The notes beneath the pieces are model-generated. The model saw only the letters and a program-made list of their open reading frames with translations, was not told the origin of the DNA and did not search any database. Below, piece after piece: positions 26,000 through 34,884 of a stretch of 64,000 nt of DNA (within the stretch, counting starts at the first letter, position 1; each line of letters starts with the position of its first letter). The stretch covers positions 496,001 through 560,000 of the forward strand of contig NZ_CP072142.1 in the NCBI RefSeq assembly GCF_019355555.1, written 5' to 3'. Source of the stretch: Rhizobium sp. L51/94. Its GTDB lineage: Bacteria > Pseudomonadota > Alphaproteobacteria > Rhizobiales > Rhizobiaceae. The translations under genes were made by a program, and so were the position numbers.

Positions 26000-26854
26000 A
26001 TGACAGACATTTCCGAGACGGCAATTGCTGGCCAAGCTACACCGCCCCCCACGACACCGCTTCTGGTCCTCAAGGACATCCGAAAGAGCTTTGGCGACAA
26101 CGAGGTCCTGAAGGGTGTTTCGCTTGCGGTCGAGCCCGGCGAGGTGGTTTCGATCATTGGCGCCAGCGGCTCCGGCAAAAGCACTTTCCTGCGCTCGATC
26201 AACGGCCTCGAGATGCCGCAATCCGGCTTCCTGAAGTTCGAGGAACTGTCTTTCGATTTCCGCACGGAATCGCGTTTTCTTCCGACTCCGGCGCAGATGC
26301 AGTCGCTGCGGACCCGCGTCGGCATGGTCTTCCAGAGCTACAATCTCTGGCCGCACATGACGGTGCTCGAAAACGTCATCCATGCGCCGATGAAACTGTT
26401 GAAGCTTCCCAAGGCACAGGCCGTCGAAGAGGCGGAGGCACTGCTGTCGCGCATCGGTCTCTACGACAAGCGCCACAGCTATCCGTCCCGGCTTTCCGGC
26501 GGCCAGCAGCAGCGCGTCGCCATCGTCCGGGCGCTGGCGATGAAACCGCGTCTGATGCTGTTCGACGAGGTGACCTCGGCCCTCGATCCCGAACTGGTGC
26601 ACGAGGTTCTCGTGCTGATGGCCTCGCTTGCCGCCGAGGGCATGACGATGCTCCTGGTGACCCACGAGATTGCCTTTGCGCGCGACGTGTCGTCCCGCGT
26701 CCTGTTTTTCGACAAGGGCGTTATCGCCGAAACGGGGTCGCGCGATATTCTGCGCAACCCCGGCAGCGACCGGCTGCGGCAGTTCCTCCATCGCATCCTT
26801 CACGATGGCCTGGCCTATGGCTCCGCGCCTGCTGAAACTATCGAGGGAGCATGA
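26000..26854 (+). CDS. polar amino-acid ABC transporter ATPase (HisP/GlnQ type)
   Basis: 284-aa ATPase with Walker A IGASGSGKSTFLRSING, Q-loop MVFQSYNLWPHMTVLENV, signature RLSGGQQQRVAIVRALAM, Walker B LMLFDEVTSALDPELV and switch His in LVTHEIAFARDVS. DEV instead of DEP in the Walker B region is common in this subfamily. ATG 26000 is taken as start; an in-frame GTG at 25976 is possible and neither has a strong ribosome binding site. It forms an operon with the permease and binding protein that follow. Confidence 0.93.
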   Translation: MTDISETAIAGQATPPPTTPLLVLKDIRKSFGDNEVLKGVSLAVEPGEVVSIIGASGSGKSTFLRSINGLEMPQSGFLKFEELSFDFRTESRFLPTPAQMQSLRTRVGMVFQSYNLWPHMTVLENVIHAPMKLLKLPKAQAVEEAEALLSRIGLYDKRHSYPSRLSGGQQQRVAIVRALAMKPRLMLFDEVTSALDPELVHEVLVLMASLAAEGMTMLLVTHEIAFARDVSSRVLFFDKGVIAETGSRDILRNPGSDRLRQFLHRILHDGLAYGSAPAETIEGA

Positions 26855-27516
26855 TGATGCTGGCTGATTTCCTGGGGGATGTCCGTCTTTACGGATCCGG
26901 CTTCCTGATGGCATCCTGGACCGTCTTCTGGCTGACGATCCTCACCATTGTCGTCAGCTGGATTTGCGGTCTGCTCGCAGCCCTCGGCCAGCGGTCGAAA
27001 TGGCGTGCCGTTCGCTCGGTCACGGCCTTCTACATCTGGTTCATTCGCGGCACGCCGACGATCATCCAGATATTCATCGTCTATTTCGGCTTTCCGCAGG
27101 TCGGGATCCGGTTGTCGCCGTTTACCGCCGGCGTGCTGGCGCTCGGCATAAACAGCGGCGCGTATGTGGCTGAAATCATCCGCAGCGGCCTCATGGCGAT
27201 CCCGCGCGGGCAGACCGAATCCGCACTGGCGATCGGCTTCAGCCAGGCTGCCACGATGCGGACGATCGTCTTGCCGCAGGTCTTCCGCATCGTTCTGCCG
27301 TCGCTCACCAACGAGGCGATCTCGACGCTGAAGAATACCTCGTTGCTGTCGACAATTACGGTTGTGGAATTGACGCTCTACGCCCAGACGCTGATCGCGA
27401 TGACCTTCCGCCCGTTCGATTTCTACATTGCGGTTGCGGTCATCTACCTGCTGCTGACGACGATCCTGACCCAGCTTGCCGCCTGGCTGGAGCGCCGCTA
27501 CGCGGTGAACAGCTGA
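26851..27516 (+). CDS. polar amino-acid ABC transporter permease (HisM/GlnP type)
   Basis: 221-aa permease overlapping the ATPase gene by 4 bases. Family motif FYIWFIRGTPTIIQIFIVYFGFPQVG and the EAA loop SALAIGFSQAATMRTIVLPQVFRIVLPSLTNE are visible, with about five membrane segments. Only one permease gene is present, so it probably works as a homodimer. Confidence 0.93.
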   Translation: MMMLADFLGDVRLYGSGFLMASWTVFWLTILTIVVSWICGLLAALGQRSKWRAVRSVTAFYIWFIRGTPTIIQIFIVYFGFPQVGIRLSPFTAGVLALGINSGAYVAEIIRSGLMAIPRGQTESALAIGFSQAATMRTIVLPQVFRIVLPSLTNEAISTLKNTSLLSTITVVELTLYAQTLIAMTFRPFDFYIAVAVIYLLLTTILTQLAAWLERRYAVNS

Positions 27517-27612
27517 GGCACCCTGCCTATTCCTCGTGCGCCATGCCCGAAGAAACTGACCCCGGTTGCAAACGACAGGGGATATCGATCAAGAAAAATG
27601 AAGGGAACAGTC

Positions 27613-28401
27613 ATGAAACGCCAGCTTATCGCCCTTGCGCTTGCCGCAGCGGCCGCCTTTTCCACTCACGCTCCGGCTTCGGCCGCCGATCTCGAACTGC
27701 TGCAACCCAGCAAATTGCTGGTGGCTACCGAGGGCACCTTTCCGCCGTTCAGCATGCGTGGTGCCGATGGCAGCCTCGACGGCCTGGAAATCCGCGTCAT
27801 GAAGGAGATTTCCAAACGTCTCGGTCTCGAATACACACCGGTCATCATCAAGTGGGAATCGCTGTTGATCGGGTTGCAGGCCGACCAGTATGATATCACC
27901 AGCGACGCCATGGATATCACGCCCGAGCGCCAGAAGCAGGTCGTCTTTGCCGATGGCTGGCTCGAATCCGGCGCGGCTGTGGTCGTTCCGAAGGGCTCCG
28001 CCATCAAGACGCCTGCCGATCTCAAGGGCAAATCCGTCGGGGCGCTGGCATCCTCGACCTTCGCCAAGCTGGCAGAAGACAAGGGCGCCACGGTCAAGGC
28101 CTACAAGGCCGAGACGGACGGCATCCAGGATCTCCTCAACGGCAACATCGACGCCGAGATCACCGACGCCATCGGGGCCGGCTACATGATTAAGTCGGCG
28201 AAGATGCCGCTCGAGGTGCTTCCGGAAGCCATCAGCCATATCCAGAAGGGTTTTGCGGTCAAGAAAGGCAAGCCTGAACTCGTCAAGGCCGTCAACAAGG
28301 CTCTGGCCGAGATGGTTGCCGACGGCACCTATGCCAAGCTGACGACAGATCTCGTCGGCTTCGATCCAGCGCCGAAGAATCCCATCAGGACTATCCAGTA
28401 A
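27613..28401 (+). CDS. amino-acid ABC transporter substrate-binding protein (SBP family 3)
   Basis: 262-aa periplasmic protein with signal peptide MKRQLIALALAAAAAFSTHAPASAA. Core motifs LLVATEGTFPPFSM, LDGLEIRVMKEISKRLGLEY, DITSDAMDITPERQKQVVFADGW and KSVGALASSTFAKL belong to family 3. ATG 27613 has AAGGGAAC upstream; the earlier in-frame ATG 27598 is less likely. The SDAMDITPERQK segment replaces the usual D-I-I-x-G loop, which may alter specificity. Confidence 0.93.
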   Translation: MKRQLIALALAAAAAFSTHAPASAADLELLQPSKLLVATEGTFPPFSMRGADGSLDGLEIRVMKEISKRLGLEYTPVIIKWESLLIGLQADQYDITSDAMDITPERQKQVVFADGWLESGAAVVVPKGSAIKTPADLKGKSVGALASSTFAKLAEDKGATVKAYKAETDGIQDLLNGNIDAEITDAIGAGYMIKSAKMPLEVLPEAISHIQKGFAVKKGKPELVKAVNKALAEMVADGTYAKLTTDLVGFDPAPKNPIRTIQ

Positions 28402-28570
28402 GGCTCACTGCCGACATCGCCTAGCAGGTCGCTGCAGCGGTTTTGCCGTAGCAGCGATCTCTATCGTCAATAATTTAAAACAAAAGAGATCGATCATTAC
28501 CTTGCCTTGAAAGCCGTATCGTGTGAACAGGTTATATATCCTGACAGACAGAGAGCTGTGGAAAGCAACC

Positions 28571-30514
28571 ATGAAGTTCAAACTGCATACCTTCGGTCGC
28601 TTAAGACTTGTTGATCGCATCGGTGATGTTTCTTTTCCTGAAAAAGCTCTTTTAGCGCTCTGTTATCTTCTTGATACCAAGCAGATGGAAGCAAAGCGCG
28701 AAGATGTGGCCGCGTTACTGTGGAGTGGCTCAAGTCAATCCGGCCTGCTCGCCAACATGCGCAAGCTCATCTCCCGGATCAAGGACAGGCAGCTCGAACT
28801 CGGTGTCGAATTCCTGACGTTTACCGACAAGACAATTCGCGTGGAGATCGGCTCGCTCGATTTCGACCTCACATCCATCGACACTCTGGAAGACGAGGAC
28901 GCGGTCCGCTCCCTGCACCGGATGTTGAATGTCATTGGTCCGGAGTTTCTCCAGGACTTCGTGCCCATGGATACGCTGCTCGACGCCTGGGTCGAGGAAA
29001 AACGCAAGGGCTGTTCAGACCGGTTGCTGCGGGCGTTCAAACGCGCCTTGCCGATGCTCTCGGCCCGGGGCTGCGACGACGCGATGCGGACAGCCGCGCT
29101 CCGCCTATTCACGCTCTGCCCTCAGGACGAAGAGGTCCAGCGCTTCCTTCTCGAATGCTCGGGGAGCGAGGGTAGCCTGGAGGGTTTGTCATCCGGCGCG
29201 AGCCTGAAGGAGGAGACGCCATCCGGCTCTGCGGATGCGGGGCAAGACCTGATTTCGCTGGATCTGGCGGGCCGGATGTTCAACAAGCAGTTTGCGGAGG
29301 CCCGCGCGTTGCTGCTGGCTCGCCCGTCGCCGTTCCTGTCTCCCTACGGCGGCGGCCATCTCAAGCTGCCGCGTCTGGCACTTCTGCCGCCGCAACTCGA
29401 CAGCGGAAATATTGTCGCGACGCTGCTTGCGGCCTCCCTGATCGAGGACATCACGATCGGTTTCGGCGCCCTGAAAAGCGTGCGCGTGATCGCACCCCAC
29501 ACGGCTGGCCAGTTTTCCCGCGATCCGGACAAGGCTGCTACATTCGCCCGCCATTCCATTTCCTACATCCTCGACACCCGGATCAGCTACGATGAGGAGG
29601 TTTCGCTCTTTGCCCAGCTGATTTCCTTTGCCAATGACGAGATCGTCTGGGCTGAACGTTTCAGCCTCGATGCCTCCAACCTGACGCGCCAGAGGCGGGA
29701 AATTTCCAAGCGTATCGCGGTGACCGTTGCCTCGCAGATTGAGCGGGACGAGCTGTCACGGGCTTATTTCGAGGCCAGCCCGGAGGCCTATCACAGCTAT
29801 CTGGTTGGGCAGCGTCATCTCAAGGATCTGACATTGCCGAATCTGCGCCGGGCCCGTCGGGAATTCCGGTCCGCGCTGCAAACCAACCCGCATTTTGCTC
29901 CGGCGCTGAGCGGTATAGCGCGCACCTATTCCAAGGAGTGGTTGCTCACGGCGCGCGGCGACCAGGAATTGCTGGCCTCGGCTGCGGAGTTTTCCACCAA
30001 GGCGATTGCTGCCGGTGCAGATCTCGGCGGAGGGTATCGCGAGTTGGGAGTGGTCAGGCTGCTGCAGGGGGACCTCGACGAGAGCGTCGAGGCGATGAAG
30101 CTTGCCGAGAAGCTCAGCCCGCACAATGCTGATATTATCGCCGACCATGCCGATACGCTGGTTCATTATTCGCAGCCGGCGGCGGCGATGGAAAAAATAG
30201 TCAATGCCATCGACCTCAACCCGCTGACACCTGACACCTACCTTTGGACTGCCGCCGGTGCCAGCTACTGCCTCGGGAATTTCGAGGCTGCCCTGGCTTA
30301 TATCGCCATGACGCACGACAAGAGCCTTACCAATAGGCTCTCTGCGGCCTGCTGGGCGATGCTCGGCGACATCAGGAAGGCGCGTTCCTTCGTGCGCAAG
30401 GCGCGGCAGAGCAATCCTGATTTCGATGTGGATAAGTGGCTTTCAGTCATCGCCATGAAAGAACAGTGGCAGAAAGATCTGTATCGCGAAGGCCTGCGAA
30501 AGGCTGGATTTTAA
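28571..30514 (+). CDS. SARP/BTAD-like transcriptional regulator with TPR-like C-terminus
   Basis: 647-aa protein. The N-terminal about 95 residues (FKLHTFGRLRLVDRIGDVSFPEKALLALCYLLDT and REDVAALLWSGSSQSGLLANMRKLISRIK) form an OmpR/SARP-type winged helix. It is followed by a BTAD-like helical part (about 100-200), a middle domain containing SYILDTRISYDEEVSLFAQLISFANDEIVWAERF (adenylate-cyclase/TolB-like N-terminal fold seen in such regulators) and TPR-like repeats (about 440-620). No sensor or phosphoacceptor domain. ATG 28571 with GGAAAG upstream is preferred over GTG 28523. It is the likely regulator of the surrounding unknown cluster. Confidence 0.82.
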   Translation: MKFKLHTFGRLRLVDRIGDVSFPEKALLALCYLLDTKQMEAKREDVAALLWSGSSQSGLLANMRKLISRIKDRQLELGVEFLTFTDKTIRVEIGSLDFDLTSIDTLEDEDAVRSLHRMLNVIGPEFLQDFVPMDTLLDAWVEEKRKGCSDRLLRAFKRALPMLSARGCDDAMRTAALRLFTLCPQDEEVQRFLLECSGSEGSLEGLSSGASLKEETPSGSADAGQDLISLDLAGRMFNKQFAEARALLLARPSPFLSPYGGGHLKLPRLALLPPQLDSGNIVATLLAASLIEDITIGFGALKSVRVIAPHTAGQFSRDPDKAATFARHSISYILDTRISYDEEVSLFAQLISFANDEIVWAERFSLDASNLTRQRREISKRIAVTVASQIERDELSRAYFEASPEAYHSYLVGQRHLKDLTLPNLRRARREFRSALQTNPHFAPALSGIARTYSKEWLLTARGDQELLASAAEFSTKAIAAGADLGGGYRELGVVRLLQGDLDESVEAMKLAEKLSPHNADIIADHADTLVHYSQPAAAMEKIVNAIDLNPLTPDTYLWTAAGASYCLGNFEAALAYIAMTHDKSLTNRLSAACWAMLGDIRKARSFVRKARQSNPDFDVDKWLSVIAMKEQWQKDLYREGLRKAGF

Positions 30515-30536
30515 GCAGACACGAGAGGGGACATCG

Positions 30537-30755
30537 ATGGCGAAAGTGGTTGTAATCGGACTGCCAGGAGAAGACGGCTTGTGGATCGCGGATCTTGCTG
30601 CGGGGACAGTGACCGCTCTTGCCGCACCGACTTCCGGAGCGCTCAAGCAAGCGAACGATCTTAGGGCGGCCGGCGCAACGGTCGTAAAAGAGGTCGATCT
30701 GGCTGTTGCCGTCAGCAGCACGGCCGACGTGGCCTCCGGTTTCCTCGACGGCTAG
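30537..30755 (+). CDS. small protein of unknown function (72 aa)
   Basis: MAKVVVIGLPGEDGLWIADL begins a 72-residue protein rich in Ala, Val and Gly that ends VSSTADVASGFLDG. GAGAGGGGACATCG gives a strong ribosome binding site. It starts 22 bp after the regulator gene, probably cotranscribed. There are no Cys, Tyr, Phe-rich or cationic stretches. It could be a small regulator, a carrier or a precursor peptide; none of these is shown. No family is recognised. Confidence 0.7.
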   Translation: MAKVVVIGLPGEDGLWIADLAAGTVTALAAPTSGALKQANDLRAAGATVVKEVDLAVAVSSTADVASGFLDG

Positions 30756-30859
30756 GGCCTCGTTTCCCGGGTTGCGCGGCGAGGTGGCAGAGGCTACCAC
30801 AGTCAGGCAATCACACGCTGCAAGCCTTGAATAGGCCATTCGTAAAGAGGGGAACACCG

Positions 30860-31744
30860 ATGAAAGCACTTTCACTCCTGGCAATGTTGAGCGCCTCCGT
30901 TGCCGGACAAGCCTTTGCGATAGAGACCGGGCCGGTTTCGGCCGAACCTGCGGCCAAGACATTCACCATCGGCAGCATCAAGGTGACCGCGCTGCGGGAT
31001 GCTCAGTTCGTTGCAGCCAATGACGGCAAGCTTTTTGGCGTCGGGATCGGACCGGAGGCCGTTTCCAAGGTGCTGAAGGCAGCCGGACAGCCGACGGACC
31101 GCGTTACGCTCAGTGTCGACGGGCTTCTTGTGCAGTCCGGCAGCCAGAAAATCCTGATCGATACCGGCCTTGGGCCATCGGCGCACGGTGTTCTGCTGGA
31201 AAGCCTCGCCAAGGCCGGGAGCAAGCCGGAGGATATTTCCGACGTGCTGATCACCCACGTTCACGGCGATCACGTCGGCGGACTGGTAAAGGCGGACGGT
31301 TCTCTTGCATTCGCCAACGCGACGATCCGCATCTCGGCGCCCGACTGGACGTGGCTGCAGACCCAGCCGAAGATGGCCGCGCTGGTGACCGCCATCACGC
31401 CCAAGGTGAAGACATTCGCGCCTGGTGACAGCGTTGCCGAGGGCATCACCTCCGTGCCCATCAAAGGACACACCCCGGGTCATGTCGGCTATCAGATCGT
31501 CTCCGGCAAGAAACGGCTTCTGGACATCGGTGACACAGCCCATAGCTACATTGTATCGCTAGCCGAGCCCGATTGGGCGATGGGCTTTGACAACGATGCA
31601 GTCGAGGGCAAGGTCAGCCGCCGGGAAATCCTGTCGCAACTCGCCAAGGATGACGAGCTGATCTTTGCACCCCACTTCCCGTTTCCCGGTGTCGGCCACA
31701 TCGTGGCGGTAGGCGATCACTTCGCCTGGAAGCCGCAAAAGTAA
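30860..31744 (+). CDS. periplasmic MBL-fold metallohydrolase
   Basis: 294-aa metallo-beta-lactamase-fold enzyme with a Sec signal peptide (MKALSLLAMLSASVAGQAFA). Metal ligands: THVHGDHVGG (HxHxDH), IKGHTPGHVGY, the Asp in LLDIGDTAHSY and the late His in FAPHFPFPGVGH. ATG 30860 has AGAGGGGAACACCG before it. The general shape resembles lactonase/AttM-like and N-acyl hydrolases, but the substrate cannot be told. It follows the 72-aa gene by about 100 bp. Confidence 0.9.
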   Translation: MKALSLLAMLSASVAGQAFAIETGPVSAEPAAKTFTIGSIKVTALRDAQFVAANDGKLFGVGIGPEAVSKVLKAAGQPTDRVTLSVDGLLVQSGSQKILIDTGLGPSAHGVLLESLAKAGSKPEDISDVLITHVHGDHVGGLVKADGSLAFANATIRISAPDWTWLQTQPKMAALVTAITPKVKTFAPGDSVAEGITSVPIKGHTPGHVGYQIVSGKKRLLDIGDTAHSYIVSLAEPDWAMGFDNDAVEGKVSRREILSQLAKDDELIFAPHFPFPGVGHIVAVGDHFAWKPQK

Positions 31745-31798
31745 ACATGTTTAGCCGGCTCCACGCCTAGGTTTACCAAAAGCCGAGGCGGCGTGGTC

Positions 31799-31826
31799 TG
31801 GAATGCGGGCACTTTCCTGCATTCCA
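31799..31826. terminator. hairpin between convergent genes
   Basis: TGGAATGC (31799-31806) and GCATTCCA (31819-31826) form an 8-bp stem in the convergent gap between the MBL and decarboxylase genes. There is no strong U-run, so this is a weak terminator candidate. Confidence 0.4.
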
Positions 31827-31845
31827 CCTCGCTCAGACAGCCGTT

Positions 31846-33306
31846 TCAGTAGCCTTTGCCGGCCAGGTATCTGTCGATGATGTCGATGAAGGCGTCGATA
31901 TCGGCGGATGTCGTCCTGTGGTTGACGATTGCGCAGCGCACTGCCAGCTCGCCGCCGACCGTCGTCCAGGACGGGGCAGCCAGGCCGGATTGCTGGAGGT
32001 CGAGCACCAGATCCCGGACAAAATCGGAACCTGCCCCGCGAACACCGAAGCAGACGATGTTCAAGGCGACCGGTGCCCTGAGTTCCAGCAGCGTGTGCCG
32101 CTCGATATGATGGGCAAGATGGGATGCGAGTTCGCAGGTATGCGCAATGGAACTGCCGATGCGCTCCGTGCCGAGCGTTTCGATCGTCATCCAGGTCTTG
32201 AGCGCTCGAAAGCCGCGCGACAGATCGGGGCCGAGATCGCAGGGCCAGGTCTCACCGGCCGCAAGGCCGTGATCGGCGCGCTGGAGATAGGCCGCCGGCT
32301 GGGCGAAGGCCCGCTTGTGGGCGGCGCCGTCCCTGACCAGCAGAAACCCGGCATCATAGGGAACATGGCCCCATTTGTGAAAGTCCAGCGCCACAGAGGC
32401 TGATTTCTCGATGCCCGCAAACAGCTCTCGCAGATCGTGCGAAAGCACTGCCAAAGCGCCGATAGCGCCGTCGACGTGGAACCATAGATTTTCCTGGACA
32501 GCGATGTCGGCTATGGCAGAAAGCGGATCGATGGCCCCGGTATTGACGGTGCCTGCGGTGCCGACGACGAGAAACGGCAGGTGTCCGGCGGCCCGGTCGG
32601 CGCCGATCATGGTGCGCAAAACGCTGGTCTGCATTCGTCCGTCAGCGTCGACAGTCACCGTTCGCAAATTGGCCGAGCCTATGCCGGAAAGCTCCATCGC
32701 CTGGGCAATGCAGCCATGGGCTTCGCTCGAGGTATAGGCGACGAGTTGTCGGTCCCGATTCCGCAAGCCGTTTTGGCGGACGGAATGGCCGAGCGCCTCC
32801 GTTCTGGCGATGATCACAGCCAGGAAGTTGGCCATGGAAGAGCCGGTGAGAAACAGGCCGCTGGCGCCTTGGGGATAGCCGAGGGCCTCGCTCATCCAGC
32901 GGACGATCTGTTGCTCGACCTCCAGTCCGATATGGTCGCGGCCGCCGCAATTGAGGTTCATTCCGGCGGCGACGATCTCGGCCACCATACCGACGGGCGT
33001 ACCCGCGCCATGGACCCAGCCCATGAACAGCGGATGCAGGTTGCCGGTGGCGAAGGGAAGGATGTGGGTGCGCACGTCATCGAGGATGTCGCCGAGTTCG
33101 CGAGGGTCTGCAGGCAACGGACGGGCAAACCGGGCGCGCGTTTCGGCTGCCGGCGGTTGCCAAACCGGTCGCTGCCGGACGGTCTCGATATGGCTGATCA
33201 TGTCGTCCAGCATGCCGTGGGCGAGCGCGCGAAATTCACTCCAGTCCAGCGGGTCGAGGCTGGAGCGCTCAGCCGTTCTATCGCCGCGCGTATCCGCTTC
33301 CGGCAT
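31846..33306 (-). CDS. group II PLP-dependent decarboxylase (aromatic/acidic amino-acid decarboxylase family)
   Basis: 486-aa fold-type I enzyme. Motifs: HPLFMGWVHGAGTPVGMVAEIVAAGMN, the phosphate-binding segment GLFLTGSSMANFLAV, SSEAHGCIAQAMEL (His stacking on PLP), WFHVDGAIGALAVLS and the PLP lysine in SVALDFHKWGHVPYDAG. Length fits L-DOPA/tyrosine/tryptophan decarboxylases. Its ATG overlaps the stop of the preceding PLP gene by one base (TGATG), so the two are coupled. It is the last gene of a three-gene operon. Confidence 0.9.
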   Translation of the reverse strand: MPEADTRGDRTAERSSLDPLDWSEFRALAHGMLDDMISHIETVRQRPVWQPPAAETRARFARPLPADPRELGDILDDVRTHILPFATGNLHPLFMGWVHGAGTPVGMVAEIVAAGMNLNCGGRDHIGLEVEQQIVRWMSEALGYPQGASGLFLTGSSMANFLAVIIARTEALGHSVRQNGLRNRDRQLVAYTSSEAHGCIAQAMELSGIGSANLRTVTVDADGRMQTSVLRTMIGADRAAGHLPFLVVGTAGTVNTGAIDPLSAIADIAVQENLWFHVDGAIGALAVLSHDLRELFAGIEKSASVALDFHKWGHVPYDAGFLLVRDGAAHKRAFAQPAAYLQRADHGLAAGETWPCDLGPDLSRGFRALKTWMTIETLGTERIGSSIAHTCELASHLAHHIERHTLLELRAPVALNIVCFGVRGAGSDFVRDLVLDLQQSGLAAPSWTTVGGELAVRCAIVNHRTTSADIDAFIDIIDRYLAGKGY

Positions 33307-34850
33307 CAGAGAGCCCGGACATGGTGAAGGACGGCCGCCAGCTTGTCGAACACCGCATCGAGCCGCGATTCCACCGGATGGAATGCCTGGTGCAACGGCA
33401 GAGCAGCTGCCATGCGGGCCGAGACATCAAGCACGTCGGCCGCTGAAGCCGCGACCCTGAGGACCGTGCGAGATCCAAGCCGGACGGCTTGGCCAAGATG
33501 GCAAACCGGACCGTCGTCGCGCTCGCGCATGAGCAGGTGGATCATCTGCGAGTGCTCGAAGGAGGCAAAGCCGCCGGTGCGGTTGGAGATCGTGAAGGGC
33601 ACGATCGTTCTTGCGTCGAGATGGGCGCCCTCATCGTTGGCATGCAGGCGGATACCGGCGACGCTGTCGATACGGGCGCGCACCAGTTTCACGAAATGGG
33701 CCTTGATGAGCGCCTGCTCGTCGTCCTGGATGACGGCGTAGCGATCGAGGGCGGCAGAGGCCGCCACCCATCGAAGGCCGAGACCGAGATTGAAGTGCGA
33801 GCCGAATGTGAAATCCATCTTTTCCCGAAGTGCCGATGGCCAGTCATGGGCTGCCGTGTAGGCCGAGAGGCCGGAAGGAATAGCGCTTCTGGTGGCGAGG
33901 GCCTCCCCGAGAGACGTCGGCACGAGGAGAGCGCCGGAAAAGGGTGGGCCCCCGACAAATTTCGAGCCAGTCAGTACGACGAGAAAACCGTCGGCAAGAT
34001 CCTGCCGGATATCGGACGCCGAGCAGCGGAACTGGCAGGCATCGACGATCACATGCACGCGGCCGGGGGCAAGCAAAGCCGCATGCCGGGCTGCCTGCCG
34101 CGTCACGCCGGACAGGCCTGTCTTCGATGTATCGAGCACATGGACGAGCACGTCGCGGTCGCGTTTCAGCTCCCGTTCGACGGCGGCGATCATGGCATCG
34201 TCGATCTCCTCCTGACGACGCGGTTCGCCTTCGCCGTTGCGGATGGCCACGGTGCACACCTCGATCCGCTCGGGATCCAGGCCTTCCAGCGGCTTTCCGG
34301 CTTCGACGGTGCTGCCGAGGGCAGCAAGATCCGAATAGTGGCATCCGGATGCAGCCCGGGGCACGCCGCTGCCGGTCTCTTCCGGCGCAACGAGAATATT
34401 GGTGAGGGGACGCGCGGAAAGCCCTGCAAACAGGCAAAGGGCCATCAACTCCGCGTCTGTCCCGGAGGCTGCCAGAATGATCGTGGCGTCGGTGCAGCCA
34501 AGGCTGGTGGCGATGCCCTTACGGATATCGGCAAACCATCGGTCGATCGCAACCGGATCTGCTGACTGGCGATCGACGAGCCGCTCGAGAGCGATCCCGG
34601 CCGCGCGGAACCCGTCGCCTGATACGTTGCTGGCCGTCGTCGACGAGAACGAAATTTCGTGCTCGGCGGGCGTCGTCAGTGTGCCGTAGCGGTTCCGTCG
34701 ATGGACGGGATCGGGCGAAATGCGTTGGTCGCCGCCAGCCCCGAGTAGCAGCGGAACGGAGGCGAGCGACTGCCCGAGAAGCGCTGTTTTAGCCGGCGTC
34801 GATGACGGGTCGACTGGCATCGGTAGGATTAGACGCTGACTTGCAGCCAT
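33306..34850 (-). CDS. fold-type I PLP enzyme related to class V aminotransferases
   Basis: 514-aa protein, longer than usual for class V enzymes. TDATIILAASGTDAELMALCLFAGLS is the cofactor phosphate loop, VHVIVDACQFRCSASDIRQDL holds the Asp that contacts the pyridine nitrogen, and LTGSKFVGGPPFSGALLVP holds the probable PLP lysine. GGAGA precedes the ATG. No described enzyme is matched with confidence. It is the middle gene between the ATP-grasp fusion and the decarboxylase, so it probably acts on an amino-acid-derived intermediate. Confidence 0.75.
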   Translation of the reverse strand: MAASQRLILPMPVDPSSTPAKTALLGQSLASVPLLLGAGGDQRISPDPVHRRNRYGTLTTPAEHEISFSSTTASNVSGDGFRAAGIALERLVDRQSADPVAIDRWFADIRKGIATSLGCTDATIILAASGTDAELMALCLFAGLSARPLTNILVAPEETGSGVPRAASGCHYSDLAALGSTVEAGKPLEGLDPERIEVCTVAIRNGEGEPRRQEEIDDAMIAAVERELKRDRDVLVHVLDTSKTGLSGVTRQAARHAALLAPGRVHVIVDACQFRCSASDIRQDLADGFLVVLTGSKFVGGPPFSGALLVPTSLGEALATRSAIPSGLSAYTAAHDWPSALREKMDFTFGSHFNLGLGLRWVAASAALDRYAVIQDDEQALIKAHFVKLVRARIDSVAGIRLHANDEGAHLDARTIVPFTISNRTGGFASFEHSQMIHLLMRERDDGPVCHLGQAVRLGSRTVLRVAASAADVLDVSARMAAALPLHQAFHPVESRLDAVFDKLAAVLHHVRAL

Positions 34851-34884
34851 GATGGTCTCCGTAATTTGGCTGCGAACGACGGCT

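Noticed and set aside
28440..28500. TCGCTGC...GCAGCGA and GATCTCT...AGAGATC dyads downstream of the amino-acid binding protein gene
   Set aside because: Short stems with long loops and no U-run; not convincing as terminators or operators.
30537..30755. Calling the 72-aa gene a RiPP precursor
   Set aside because: The peptide lacks a recognisable leader-cleavage motif and lies on the opposite strand from the ATP-grasp operon. Kept only as a hypothesis.
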